From Anaerolineae bacterium (GTDB lineage: Bacteria; Chloroflexota; Anaerolineae; 4572-78; J111), in the NCBI GenBank assembly GCA_020433785.1, contig JAGRCC010000206.1, positions 1 to 5,612 on the forward strand: DNA of 5,612 nt, read 5' to 3'. Each line of letters begins with the position of its first letter. Positions within the stretch are counted from its first letter, which is position 1. Below the pieces are notes generated by a model. That model worked only from the letters and a program-made list of their open reading frames with translations, did not search any database and was not told the DNA's origin. This document shows positions 1 to 5,612 of the stretch, piece after piece. The translations under genes and the position numbers were made by a program.

Positions 1-2081
1 GTCCGCGCCGCCGTCAACGCCTCGCCCAGTTGCGCCCCGCTTAGGTGGGGGACCAATCCGCTCAGGGCCTTAGCACGAGACAACCCCCACTCATCGTCGA
101 TGGCCCGCACCGCTGCCAGACCAATCCGCCTCAACCGATGGTGCTGGTGTGCAATCGTGGAATCAAAGACTAGCAAAGCAATACATAGTTCCGCCCGTTT
201 TTTCGGGTCGCCAATTTTGGCCGCCACGCTGATGGCCTGCTCCAGTGACCACAGACCAACTTCCACCGCGCGAGGGATCAACACCAAGTCATATTGATTA
301 ATCATGGTGTTTATCGTGCTTTCGATCAAAGCGCAACGCACTATCTCAATTATCGCCGTCAGCGGCTGCTCAACCTCAATTTGCAATCGAGCCGTCTGCT
401 CCGCCTGCTGCCAGGCCAATTCAAGATCAGCCAGGTATCCGTCGTAGCGGAAATCATCTGTTGTTATCCGTACCTGTAGCCAAGCGTCATCGGCAAACAA
501 TTGGTGTAATTCTTGGACGGCAAACTTGTTGTGGTTGGCTAAGGCGTCAAGATGATAAGTTAAATGGTTGTACAGGTAGCCATCATCTGGGGCGCTAGCC
601 CAACCATGGCCGGTTTGTGTTGTCCGGTAGTAGGCCAAAAGTCTTGTGTGAGCTTGTTGTCGTCTCTCTACCGGCAACTGCTCGGCCATAAAATCCCGCA
701 CTAAGTCATGGAGGGTGACCATTTGGTTTTTCTCATTTAGCTGTAGTAAAGCTCGATCAGCCAGATCAAGTAATAATTCTTCGCTATCCTCTGCTTCATA
801 ATTAGACAGCTGCGACCAAAGCATTTTAATTACCGATAGACGGATTGGCTCATCCTTCTTGAAGATAATAAGGCTATTGTATAGCTGTTGCTCCTCAGCC
901 GTTAGTTCGGCCAAACTAAGGGCAAAGGTGTCAAACAAATTGCCGTGAACGCTCTCATCCCGGCGACTCTTCAGTTTCTGGGCTGAGAAGCCGACCAACC
1001 AGTAAACAGGGTCTTTGCGGCGTAGTTGTTCCCCGGCCAGTTTGAGAGCCAATGGCAGATAGCCCAGTCGTTTCACAATTTGTGCTGCTGGCTCAGGATG
1101 GGACTGTTGGAGCGGCTGGCGTGCCCACTGCGAGAGTAGGCTGATAGCCTCCGCCTCCTGCATCGTTGAAATTGGGGCGATGGCAGCTCCCAACTGGCGG
1201 GCGGATTCAGCATCACGGGTGGTCAGTAGCAGGCGACAGTCTGCCCCACCCGCATTGAACCAGGCGGCGTCGGGGTAGTGCCACATATCATCAACGATCA
1301 GCAGACAAGCCCGCTCTTTGAGTTGCTCGGCCAGACTGTTTTTGAGTTGGTCCAAGGTTGGGGCAGTGACGTTAATGAGCCCGCCCAACGCTTCAATCCA
1401 AACCCGCAGTTTGGCCTTGATTTCATCCTCACGAACTTCCTGGCCGAGGGTGGTCCACAAGATGCCATCCTTAAACATCTCTTGTACCTCCGACTCTTCA
1501 CACAGGGAGCGGGCCAGCACACTTTTGCCGATACCGCCCATACCGTGTAGAGCGCTCATCTTGATGGCCGAGGTCAAGGCCACATCCTGATGACCTTTAA
1601 GGAGGGTTTGTTTGATCGAGGTCAACAGTTCGGGGCGGGGAACAAAGTGGGGTGGTAGGTTGATATGGGCGTAATGATCACACCGCCCGGTTTTGGCCAA
1701 GGGAGATGAAGGATAGTTATGATGGTGGATGGTAACCGTGGCCGTGCCGCTGCCAATCACTTGGGCGATGCCTTCACCGGTGGCGGTCTGTTCCGTGCGA
1801 GGTTGAATCAGCGCCAAAATATCATAGGCTTCGACCTTAACTAGAAGCGGCTTAATCTGATCACGCCACTCGACCTCGCCCAGCGTACCCTCGTGAGCCT
1901 GCTCAGTCAACTCGATGGCGGTTTGGCAATCTTCCAGCTTGAACTGAAGCTCGGGTAGGGCTGCTGTGCCGAGCTTGGCCTGCTGGAGTTCCAGAGCATC
2001 GTATTGTCGCCGCAGTCGGGTGAGGATGTCGTCGAAGTCGGGTATGGGCGTTTTTATGTCGTCACTTGCGTTTGATGGCAT
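1..2081 (-). CDS. STAND-family NB-ARC ATPase with C-terminal helical repeats (3' end outside window)
   Basis: I translated the minus strand from the ATG at 2081-2079; 693 codons are open to the left edge with no stop, so the C-terminus is missing. Residues 1 to about 100 are charged and helical, perhaps coiled coil, followed by a Gly/Thr-rich linker ending in I-H-H-H-N-Y (118-123). F-V-P-R-P-E-L-L (146-153) leads into the NB-ARC core: Walker A G-M-G-G-I-G-K-S (180-187), Walker B L-L-I-V-D-D-M-W (260-267), sensor L-L-T-T-R-D (285-290), a GLPL-like G-Y-L-P-L-A (340-345) and an MHD-like L-H-D (457-459) at the end of the winged helix. All nucleotide-binding motifs look intact. From about residue 610 the chain becomes helical repeats (A-I-S-V-A-A-K-I-G-D, then L-A-A-V-R-A-I-D-D-E-W, then L-T-A-A-R at the edge). 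Such proteins are usually cytoplasmic switches in which the repeats sense a ligand and ATP-driven oligomerisation activates an N-terminal effector. No TIR, nuclease, protease or membrane segment is visible, so the output is unknown. A transcriptional or signalling role is as possible as defence. Confidence 0.88.
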   Translation of the reverse strand, partial: MPSNASDDIKTPIPDFDDILTRLRRQYDALELQQAKLGTAALPELQFKLEDCQTAIELTEQAHEGTLGEVEWRDQIKPLLVKVEAYDILALIQPRTEQTATGEGIAQVIGSGTATVTIHHHNYPSSPLAKTGRCDHYAHINLPPHFVPRPELLTSIKQTLLKGHQDVALTSAIKMSALHGMGGIGKSVLARSLCEESEVQEMFKDGILWTTLGQEVREDEIKAKLRVWIEALGGLINVTAPTLDQLKNSLAEQLKERACLLIVDDMWHYPDAAWFNAGGADCRLLLTTRDAESARQLGAAIAPISTMQEAEAISLLSQWARQPLQQSHPEPAAQIVKRLGYLPLALKLAGEQLRRKDPVYWLVGFSAQKLKSRRDESVHGNLFDTFALSLAELTAEEQQLYNSLIIFKKDEPIRLSVIKMLWSQLSNYEAEDSEELLLDLADRALLQLNEKNQMVTLHDLVRDFMAEQLPVERRQQAHTRLLAYYRTTQTGHGWASAPDDGYLYNHLTYHLDALANHNKFAVQELHQLFADDAWLQVRITTDDFRYDGYLADLELAWQQAEQTARLQIEVEQPLTAIIEIVRCALIESTINTMINQYDLVLIPRAVEVGLWSLEQAISVAAKIGDPKKRAELCIALLVFDSTIAHQHHRLRRIGLAAVRAIDDEWGLSRAKALSGLVPHLSGAQLGEALTAAR

Positions 2082-2087
2082 TTTGTT

Positions 2088-2120
2088 TCCAAAATAGACA
2101 CGATTGACAAGATTGGTCAG
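2088..2120 (-). promoter_or_regulatory. Weak candidate promoter and ribosome binding site of the STAND gene
   Basis: On the minus strand GGA (2090-2088) lies 6 nt before the ATG at 2081, a short but correctly placed Shine-Dalgarno. A possible -10 TATTTT (2096-2091) and a poor -35 CTGACC (2120-2115) are separated by 18 nt. The -10 is only about 9 nt from the start codon, which would give a very short leader. The ribosome site helps to choose the ATG at 2081; the promoter boxes are a weak guess. Confidence 0.25.
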
Positions 2121-2123
2121 ATT
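2097..2123. repeat. Three tandem 9-bp units upstream of the STAND gene
   Basis: The plus strand reads GACACGATT, GACAAGATT, GGTCAGATT as three contiguous 9-mers. The first two differ at one base. On the coding (minus) strand the units appear as AATCTGACC, AATCTTGTC, AATCGTGTC. They lie 16 nt upstream of the STAND start codon, between the weak promoter boxes. They could be a binding site for a regulator or a short genome-wide intergenic repeat; nothing here separates the two. Confidence 0.55.
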
Positions 2124-2150
2124 TTTGCTGGTTAGAACCGCAAAACCTTG

Positions 2151-2227
2151 ATCAGGAGATTAGAGATAAGGCGATGGGGAGATGGGTGGGCATAATCTCC
2201 TTATCTCCCCACCGCCAATCTCCTGAT
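2151..2227 (-). repeat. Long imperfect inverted repeat (hairpin) between hsdR and the STAND gene
   Basis: The outer arms ATCAGGAGATT (2151-2161) and AATCTCCTGAT (2217-2227) are perfect 11-bp complements. The inner arms 2170-2183 and 2203-2216 match at 13 of 14 positions; the exception is an A-C mismatch on the plus strand but a G-U pair in minus-strand RNA. An 8-nt bulge (2162-2169) and a 19-nt loop (2184-2202) complete the structure. GGAGAT occurs three times on the minus strand within it. It starts 24 nt after the hsdR stop codon. The U-tract that follows is only four Us and is interrupted, so a classical rho-independent terminator is doubtful. An RNA-stabilising hairpin, attenuator or small mobile repeat fits equally well. 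Confidence 0.7.
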
Positions 2228-2251
2228 TTTGTTCATTCGACCCCTCCACCG

Positions 2252-5200
2252 TCACGCGCCGCCTCCGCTAGTTTGGTAGGTCAGGCTGAAGATAACATCC
2301 GTGAGCCAGCGTTTGAAGTCGGGGTCGTCGCTGAATTGTTTGAAGAGTTCGGTGTAGTCGGTCATGAGGGCGACCATGACCCGTAGGAGGGCTTTGTCCA
2401 GTTCGATGCGGGCGGTGTTGGGGTCGGCGTTGGCGCGGGCGTTTTGGTAGGCGGCGTCGGCGGCGACTTTGGCCGGGATTTCTTGGGTGATGACCTGCTC
2501 GATTTTGTTGGCGTCGGTGAAGTGGCCGCCCCACTGGTCGTTGAACAGTTTGATGATGTTGCTCAGCCGGTCTAGCTCCGGCTCCGGGATGAAGCCGCCG
2601 CCGCCGGCCGGCACCGGCTCGATCTCCCGATCTTCGTCGGGCAGGCGGATGGCGATTTGGGCCTGCATTTCGGCCCGGTAGCTGTCCATATCAATGGTTT
2701 GCAGGATGCCTTTGGACAGGTCTTCCTCTTTGGGGGCCGGCAGCTTCGGCACCAGAAAGTTGAGGAATATCGACCGCTTTTCCCAGGCGGCGTTGGTGTA
2801 GGGCAGCAGGCTGGCCAAGAAGTTGTAGGTGCGGATGAAGGCTTTGGCCTTGCCCTTGAAATCGACCTGGCCGTCTTCGTCCAGCTCGGTTTTGTAGACG
2901 GCCACGCAGCTATCCAGAATGGGGTCGAGCCGCTCGCGGGCCGCGCCGGTTAGGTACAGGTTAACCAGGCTATCGATGTCGGTTTCGCTGTAAAGCTGGT
3001 AGCCGTCCAGATCGGCCTGGAGATCGTGCAGTTTGTTGGCGTCGGTTTCGTCGCTGAGGATGGTGGTGCGGTAGTACGGCTCAAAGGCCCGGCGGATGAG
3101 GTCGGCATCGTTGGCAAAATCGAGCACGAAGGTGTCGTGCTTGTGGGGGTGGGCCCGGTTGAGGCGCGACAGCGTTTGCACCGCTTTAACCCCGGCCAGA
3201 TGCTTATCGACGTACATGGTGTGCAGCAGCGGCTCGTCGTAGCCGGTCTGGAATTTATCGGCCACAATCAGGAAGCGATAGGGATCGGCCTGAATTTTAT
3301 CGGATATCTGGGCGCTGGGGAAGCCGTTGAGCGAGGCTTCGCTGACGGGCTGCCCCTGGTATTTGTGCTCGCCGGAAAAGGCCACGATAGCCCGGTAGCG
3401 GCTTTTGCGCTCGCGCAGATAGGCCTCGACGGCGTGGTAATAGGCGATGGCCCGCTGAATGCCGCTGGTGACAATCATCGCCCGGGCCTGCCCGCCGACT
3501 TTCCGTTTGGCAATGACCTGGTCGTGAAAGTGATCGACCATAATCTCGGCTTTGGCGCGGATGGCGGTCTGGTGGCCTTCGACGTAGCGGCGCAGTTTGC
3601 GCTGGGCCCTGCGCACGTCGAACTCAGGGTCATCTTCGATCTTTTTGATCAGCCGGTAGTAGCTGTTGACCGGGGTGTAGTGGGCCAGCACATCTAAAAT
3701 GAAGCCTTCCTGGATGGCCTGCTTCATGGTGTAGCTGTGGCAGGGGCGATGCTTGATTTGAGCGCCGGCCGGGTAGGGCTGGCCGAAGATTTCCAGAGTT
3801 TTGTTTTTGGGCGTGGCGGTGAAGGCAAAGTAGCTGGCGTTGGGCAGCATTTTGCGGGTTTCCATGAGGTGGTTGATGATGTCCTCGGTGGTGGCTTCGT
3901 CATCGAGCATTTCCGGCGAGAGCGCCAGGTGCATTTTGGCCGTGATGCGCCCGCCCTGGCTAGAGTGGGCTTCGTCGATGAGGAGGGCAAAGGTGCGGTC
4001 GCGATGGGCGCTGTTCAACTCCTCCAGAATGAAGGGAAACTTTTGCACGGTGGAGATGATGATTTTTTTGCCCTGCTCGATGAACTGGCGCAGTTGGGCC
4101 GCCCCCTGCGTCACCGCGCCGACCACGGCCGAGACCTGGGCGAAGCGTTTGATGTTGTCGCGGATTTGCTTGTCGAGCACGCGCCGGTCGGTGATGACGA
4201 TGACCGTGTCGAAGATGGGCGGCTCGGCCCGGTGACCGGCACTGAGGTGACCCGCGCCGGCAATGGGCCGGTCACTTGGCGCGGGGTGCTTCAACTCAAC
4301 CAGTTGGTGGGCCAGCCAGGTAATGGAGTTGCTTTTGCCGGAGCCGGCCGAGTGCTGGATGAGATAGCGCTGGCCCGGGCCATCGGTTTGGGCCAGCGCC
4401 AGCAGCCGGCGCACGACATCGAGCTGGTGATAGCGGGGAAAAATCTGCTCCCGCTTCTTTTTGCCCGTTTTTTCATCTTTCTTTTCGACAATTTGGGCGT
4501 AATTTTCCAGGATGTTGGTCAGGCTGGCCGGCTGGAGCAGCGTGTCCCACAGGTAGGCCGTCATCAGGCCGTTGGGATTGGGCGGATTGCCCGCGCCATC
4601 GTTGAACCCCTGGTTGAAGGGCAGAAACCAGCTTTGGTCGCCGGCGAGTTGGGTACACATCCACACCTGCTGATCATCGACGGCAAAATGGACGGCGCAG
4701 CGACCAAACTGAAACAGCAGTTCTTTCGGGTCGCGATCCTTTTTGTATTGGCGGATGGCGTCATCGTAGGTTTGTTTGGTCAGGTTGTTTTTCAGTTCAA
4801 AGGTGGCGAAGGGCAGGCCGTTGATAAAGAGACACAGGTCGAGAGCCAGCCGGGTGTTGTCTTTGCTGTATTGCAACTGGCGGGTGACGCTGAAGATATT
4901 TTGGCCGAACAGCCGGGCGGCCTGAGCGTTGCCCGGCGTGGGCGTACCAAAGAAGCAATCGACGGCGGTGGGGCCGTGCTTAACGCCCCGACGCAGCACA
5001 TCGATCACGCCCCGCTTGGCGATTCCGCCCTGCAAGCGGTGCAAGAACTTTTGGCGGGCCGGCCCGGCCGCGGCCAGATGGAGCGCGGCAAAGGCCTCCG
5101 GCTGGGTGGTTTCCAGAAAAGCCAGCAGTTGCACCAGGTCCACCGCGTGGTCGCGGTCGTAATCGGCCGGACGGCCCTCAACATAGCGCGGTTCGGCCAC

Positions 5201-5317
5201 ACTATAGTTCACCCCGGCTTCCTCAATCAGCGGGGGACGCGGCGCGGCGGCCTCACCCACCAAACGGCGAACAATGAGCGCCTCTAAGCCGGATTCACTG
5301 GTATCGGTGGTTTTCAT
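2252..5317 (-). CDS. hsdR: Type I restriction endonuclease subunit R (HsdR): nuclease and DNA-translocating motor
   Basis: HsdR is the ATP-driven translocase and cleavage subunit of the type I restriction complex with HsdM and HsdS; it reels in DNA and cuts far from the recognition site. With the ATG at 5317 the protein has 1021 residues, normal for this branch, and ends at TGA 2254-2252. The nuclease core is visible as D160, E174 and K176 (spacing 14 and 2, as in EcoR124I), in the context F-E-L-K-N-N, with Q190 following. The superfamily 2 motor shows Walker A A-G-S-G-K-S (324-329), motif Ia region V-I-V-I-T-D-R-R (372-379), D-E-A-H (448-451), T-A-T (500-502), motif V Q-T-G-Y-D (690-694) and motif VI S-R-L-N-R (717-721). 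A helical C-terminal part follows (about 755-1021). All key residues are present, so it is probably active. The ATG is preferred over the upstream TTG at 5329 because GGAG sits 6 nt before it and the S-E-S-G-L-E start matches the usual family N-terminus. One oddity is an extra segment at about residues 343-367. HsdM and HsdS are not in the window. Confidence 0.96.
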   Translation of the reverse strand: MKTTDTSESGLEALIVRRLVGEAAAPRPPLIEEAGVNYSVAEPRYVEGRPADYDRDHAVDLVQLLAFLETTQPEAFAALHLAAAGPARQKFLHRLQGGIAKRGVIDVLRRGVKHGPTAVDCFFGTPTPGNAQAARLFGQNIFSVTRQLQYSKDNTRLALDLCLFINGLPFATFELKNNLTKQTYDDAIRQYKKDRDPKELLFQFGRCAVHFAVDDQQVWMCTQLAGDQSWFLPFNQGFNDGAGNPPNPNGLMTAYLWDTLLQPASLTNILENYAQIVEKKDEKTGKKKREQIFPRYHQLDVVRRLLALAQTDGPGQRYLIQHSAGSGKSNSITWLAHQLVELKHPAPSDRPIAGAGHLSAGHRAEPPIFDTVIVITDRRVLDKQIRDNIKRFAQVSAVVGAVTQGAAQLRQFIEQGKKIIISTVQKFPFILEELNSAHRDRTFALLIDEAHSSQGGRITAKMHLALSPEMLDDEATTEDIINHLMETRKMLPNASYFAFTATPKNKTLEIFGQPYPAGAQIKHRPCHSYTMKQAIQEGFILDVLAHYTPVNSYYRLIKKIEDDPEFDVRRAQRKLRRYVEGHQTAIRAKAEIMVDHFHDQVIAKRKVGGQARAMIVTSGIQRAIAYYHAVEAYLRERKSRYRAIVAFSGEHKYQGQPVSEASLNGFPSAQISDKIQADPYRFLIVADKFQTGYDEPLLHTMYVDKHLAGVKAVQTLSRLNRAHPHKHDTFVLDFANDADLIRRAFEPYYRTTILSDETDANKLHDLQADLDGYQLYSETDIDSLVNLYLTGAARERLDPILDSCVAVYKTELDEDGQVDFKGKAKAFIRTYNFLASLLPYTNAAWEKRSIFLNFLVPKLPAPKEEDLSKGILQTIDMDSYRAEMQAQIAIRLPDEDREIEPVPAGGGGFIPEPELDRLSNIIKLFNDQWGGHFTDANKIEQVITQEIPAKVAADAAYQNARANADPNTARIELDKALLRVMVALMTDYTELFKQFSDDPDFKRWLTDVIFSLTYQTSGGGA
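4217..4291 (-). repeat. In-frame extra segment in hsdR made of nested inverted repeats
   Basis: This part of hsdR encodes a Pro/Ala/Gly/His-rich stretch (H-P-A-P-S-D-R-P-I-A-G-A-G and onward) between Walker A and motif Ia, where I recall relatives having only a few residues, so it is about 20 residues longer than expected. The DNA is structured: GTGACCGGC (4232-4240) is perfectly inverted at 4267-4275, CCCGCGCC (4251-4258) is inverted at 4278-4285, and GGTGAC recurs 15 bp apart (4231 and 4246). This looks like insertion of a short palindromic repeat that kept the frame. The family length comparison is from memory, so the exact boundaries are uncertain. Confidence 0.5.
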
Positions 5318-5323
5318 GGGTTT

Positions 5324-5327
5324 CTCC
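5324..5327 (-). promoter_or_regulatory. Ribosome binding site of hsdR
   Basis: GGAG on the minus strand lies 6 nt before the ATG at 5317, an ideal spacing. It overlaps the alternative TTG start at 5329, which would then lack its own ribosome site. It separates the repeat array, whose first unit ends at 5329, from the coding region. Confidence 0.7.
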
Positions 5328-5328
5328 A

Positions 5329-5612
5329 AGGTCCGGAAGGTCCGATCAACACGTCGATCACAGTTCCGATAGGTCCGGAAGGTCTGATTAACACGTCGAT
5401 CACAGTTCCGATAGGTCCGGAAGGTCTGATCGATACGTCGATCACTCCTCCGATAGGTTCCGAAGGTCCGATCGATACGTCGATCACACCTCAGATAGGT
5501 CCGGAAGGTCTGATCAACACGCCGATCACTCCTCCGATAGGTTCCGAAGGTCTGATCGACACGTCGATCACATCTCCGATAGGTTCCGAAGGTCTGATCG
5601 ATACGTCGATCA
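5329..5612. repeat. Tandem array of 42-bp units upstream of hsdR (continues past the right edge)
   Basis: Six units of exactly 42 bp begin at 5329, 5371, 5413, 5455, 5497 and 5539, and a seventh is cut at 32 nt (5581-5612). There are no indels. Each starts AGGTCCGGAAGGT or AGGTTCCGAAGGT and ends with GAT. The core is a dyad, best seen as TGATCGA-TACG-TCGATCA at 5427-5444, which normally holds two GATC sites 12 bp apart; the array has 13 GATC in all. Variation concentrates at unit positions 5 and 7 (changing together), 20-22 and 34-38. The array fills all of the hsdR upstream DNA visible here, and I see no convincing promoter in it. Coding is possible, since the hsdR frame is open throughout, but no ATG, GTG or TTG occurs in that frame inside the array. 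A non-coding minisatellite or regulatory array is more likely. Confidence 0.93.

Noticed and set aside
100..479. Two small plus-strand open frames at the left end
   Set aside because: They lie antisense to the uninterrupted STAND coding frame and show no recognisable features.
1278..1590. Short overlapping plus-strand open frames
   Set aside because: They are shadows of the NB-ARC Walker A to Walker B region read on the minus strand.
2151..2227. Classical rho-independent terminator for hsdR
   Set aside because: The stem is long, bulged and followed on the minus strand by CAAGG and only four Us, so the usual U-tract is missing.
3026..3697. 223-codon open frame on the plus strand
   Set aside because: It is antisense to the second motor domain and C-terminal region of hsdR and has no recognisable protein features.
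3737..5287. 516-codon open frame on the plus strand
   Set aside because: It lies fully antisense to hsdR, whose conserved motifs are all on the minus strand. The long open frame follows from the high G+C content of hsdR, and its translation shows no recognisable domain.
5317..5329. TTG start for hsdR at 5329
   Set aside because: The TTG overlaps the Shine-Dalgarno GGAG that correctly serves the ATG at 5317, and it would add only M-E-K-P with no family support.
5329..5612. CRISPR array
   Set aside because: The repetition covers the full 42-bp period with no unique spacers, and the units vary by scattered substitutions, which is not the repeat-spacer pattern.

Overview
The window holds two genes, both read on the minus strand, with structured non-coding DNA around them. 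From right to left (the direction of transcription) these are: a 42-bp tandem repeat array that runs off the right edge; a complete type I restriction enzyme motor/nuclease subunit (hsdR, 2252-5317); a 170-bp gap holding a long imperfect hairpin and a short 9-bp repeat; and a STAND-type NB-ARC ATPase gene (start 2081) that runs off the left edge without a stop.

The organism is a bacterium, most likely a member of the Chloroflexota (Anaerolineae-like). This is inference. It rests on the style of the STAND protein (helical N-terminus, NB-ARC, then helical repeats of the type with an A-I-D-D-E-W core) and on the short-repeat-rich intergenic DNA, not on any marker gene. Base composition differs sharply between the genes: one 180-bp block of hsdR (4921-5100) is 69% G+C by hand count, while a block of the STAND gene (721-900) is 40%. 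The two genes may therefore have different histories.

Functionally this looks like part of a defence locus. HsdR would need a methyltransferase (HsdM) and a specificity subunit (HsdS), and neither lies in the window. They would be expected to the right of the repeat array if the operon has the usual M-S-R order. The STAND protein has the architecture of a ligand-activated signalling switch, with an ATPase core and a repeat sensor, but its N-terminal part shows no effector domain I recognise. A link between the two genes is suggested only by adjacency and shared strand.

The most unusual item is the array at 5329-5612: six exact-length 42-bp units plus 32 nt of a seventh. It begins 12 nt before the hsdR ATG and touches its ribosome binding site. 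Most units carry a dyad and two GATC sites. The period is close to four turns of B-DNA and is also 14 codons, so the hsdR reading frame stays open through the whole array. Two further oddities are an extra segment of about 20 residues in the HsdR motor, encoded by DNA with nested inverted repeats, and an intergenic hairpin that pairs better as RNA on the coding strand.
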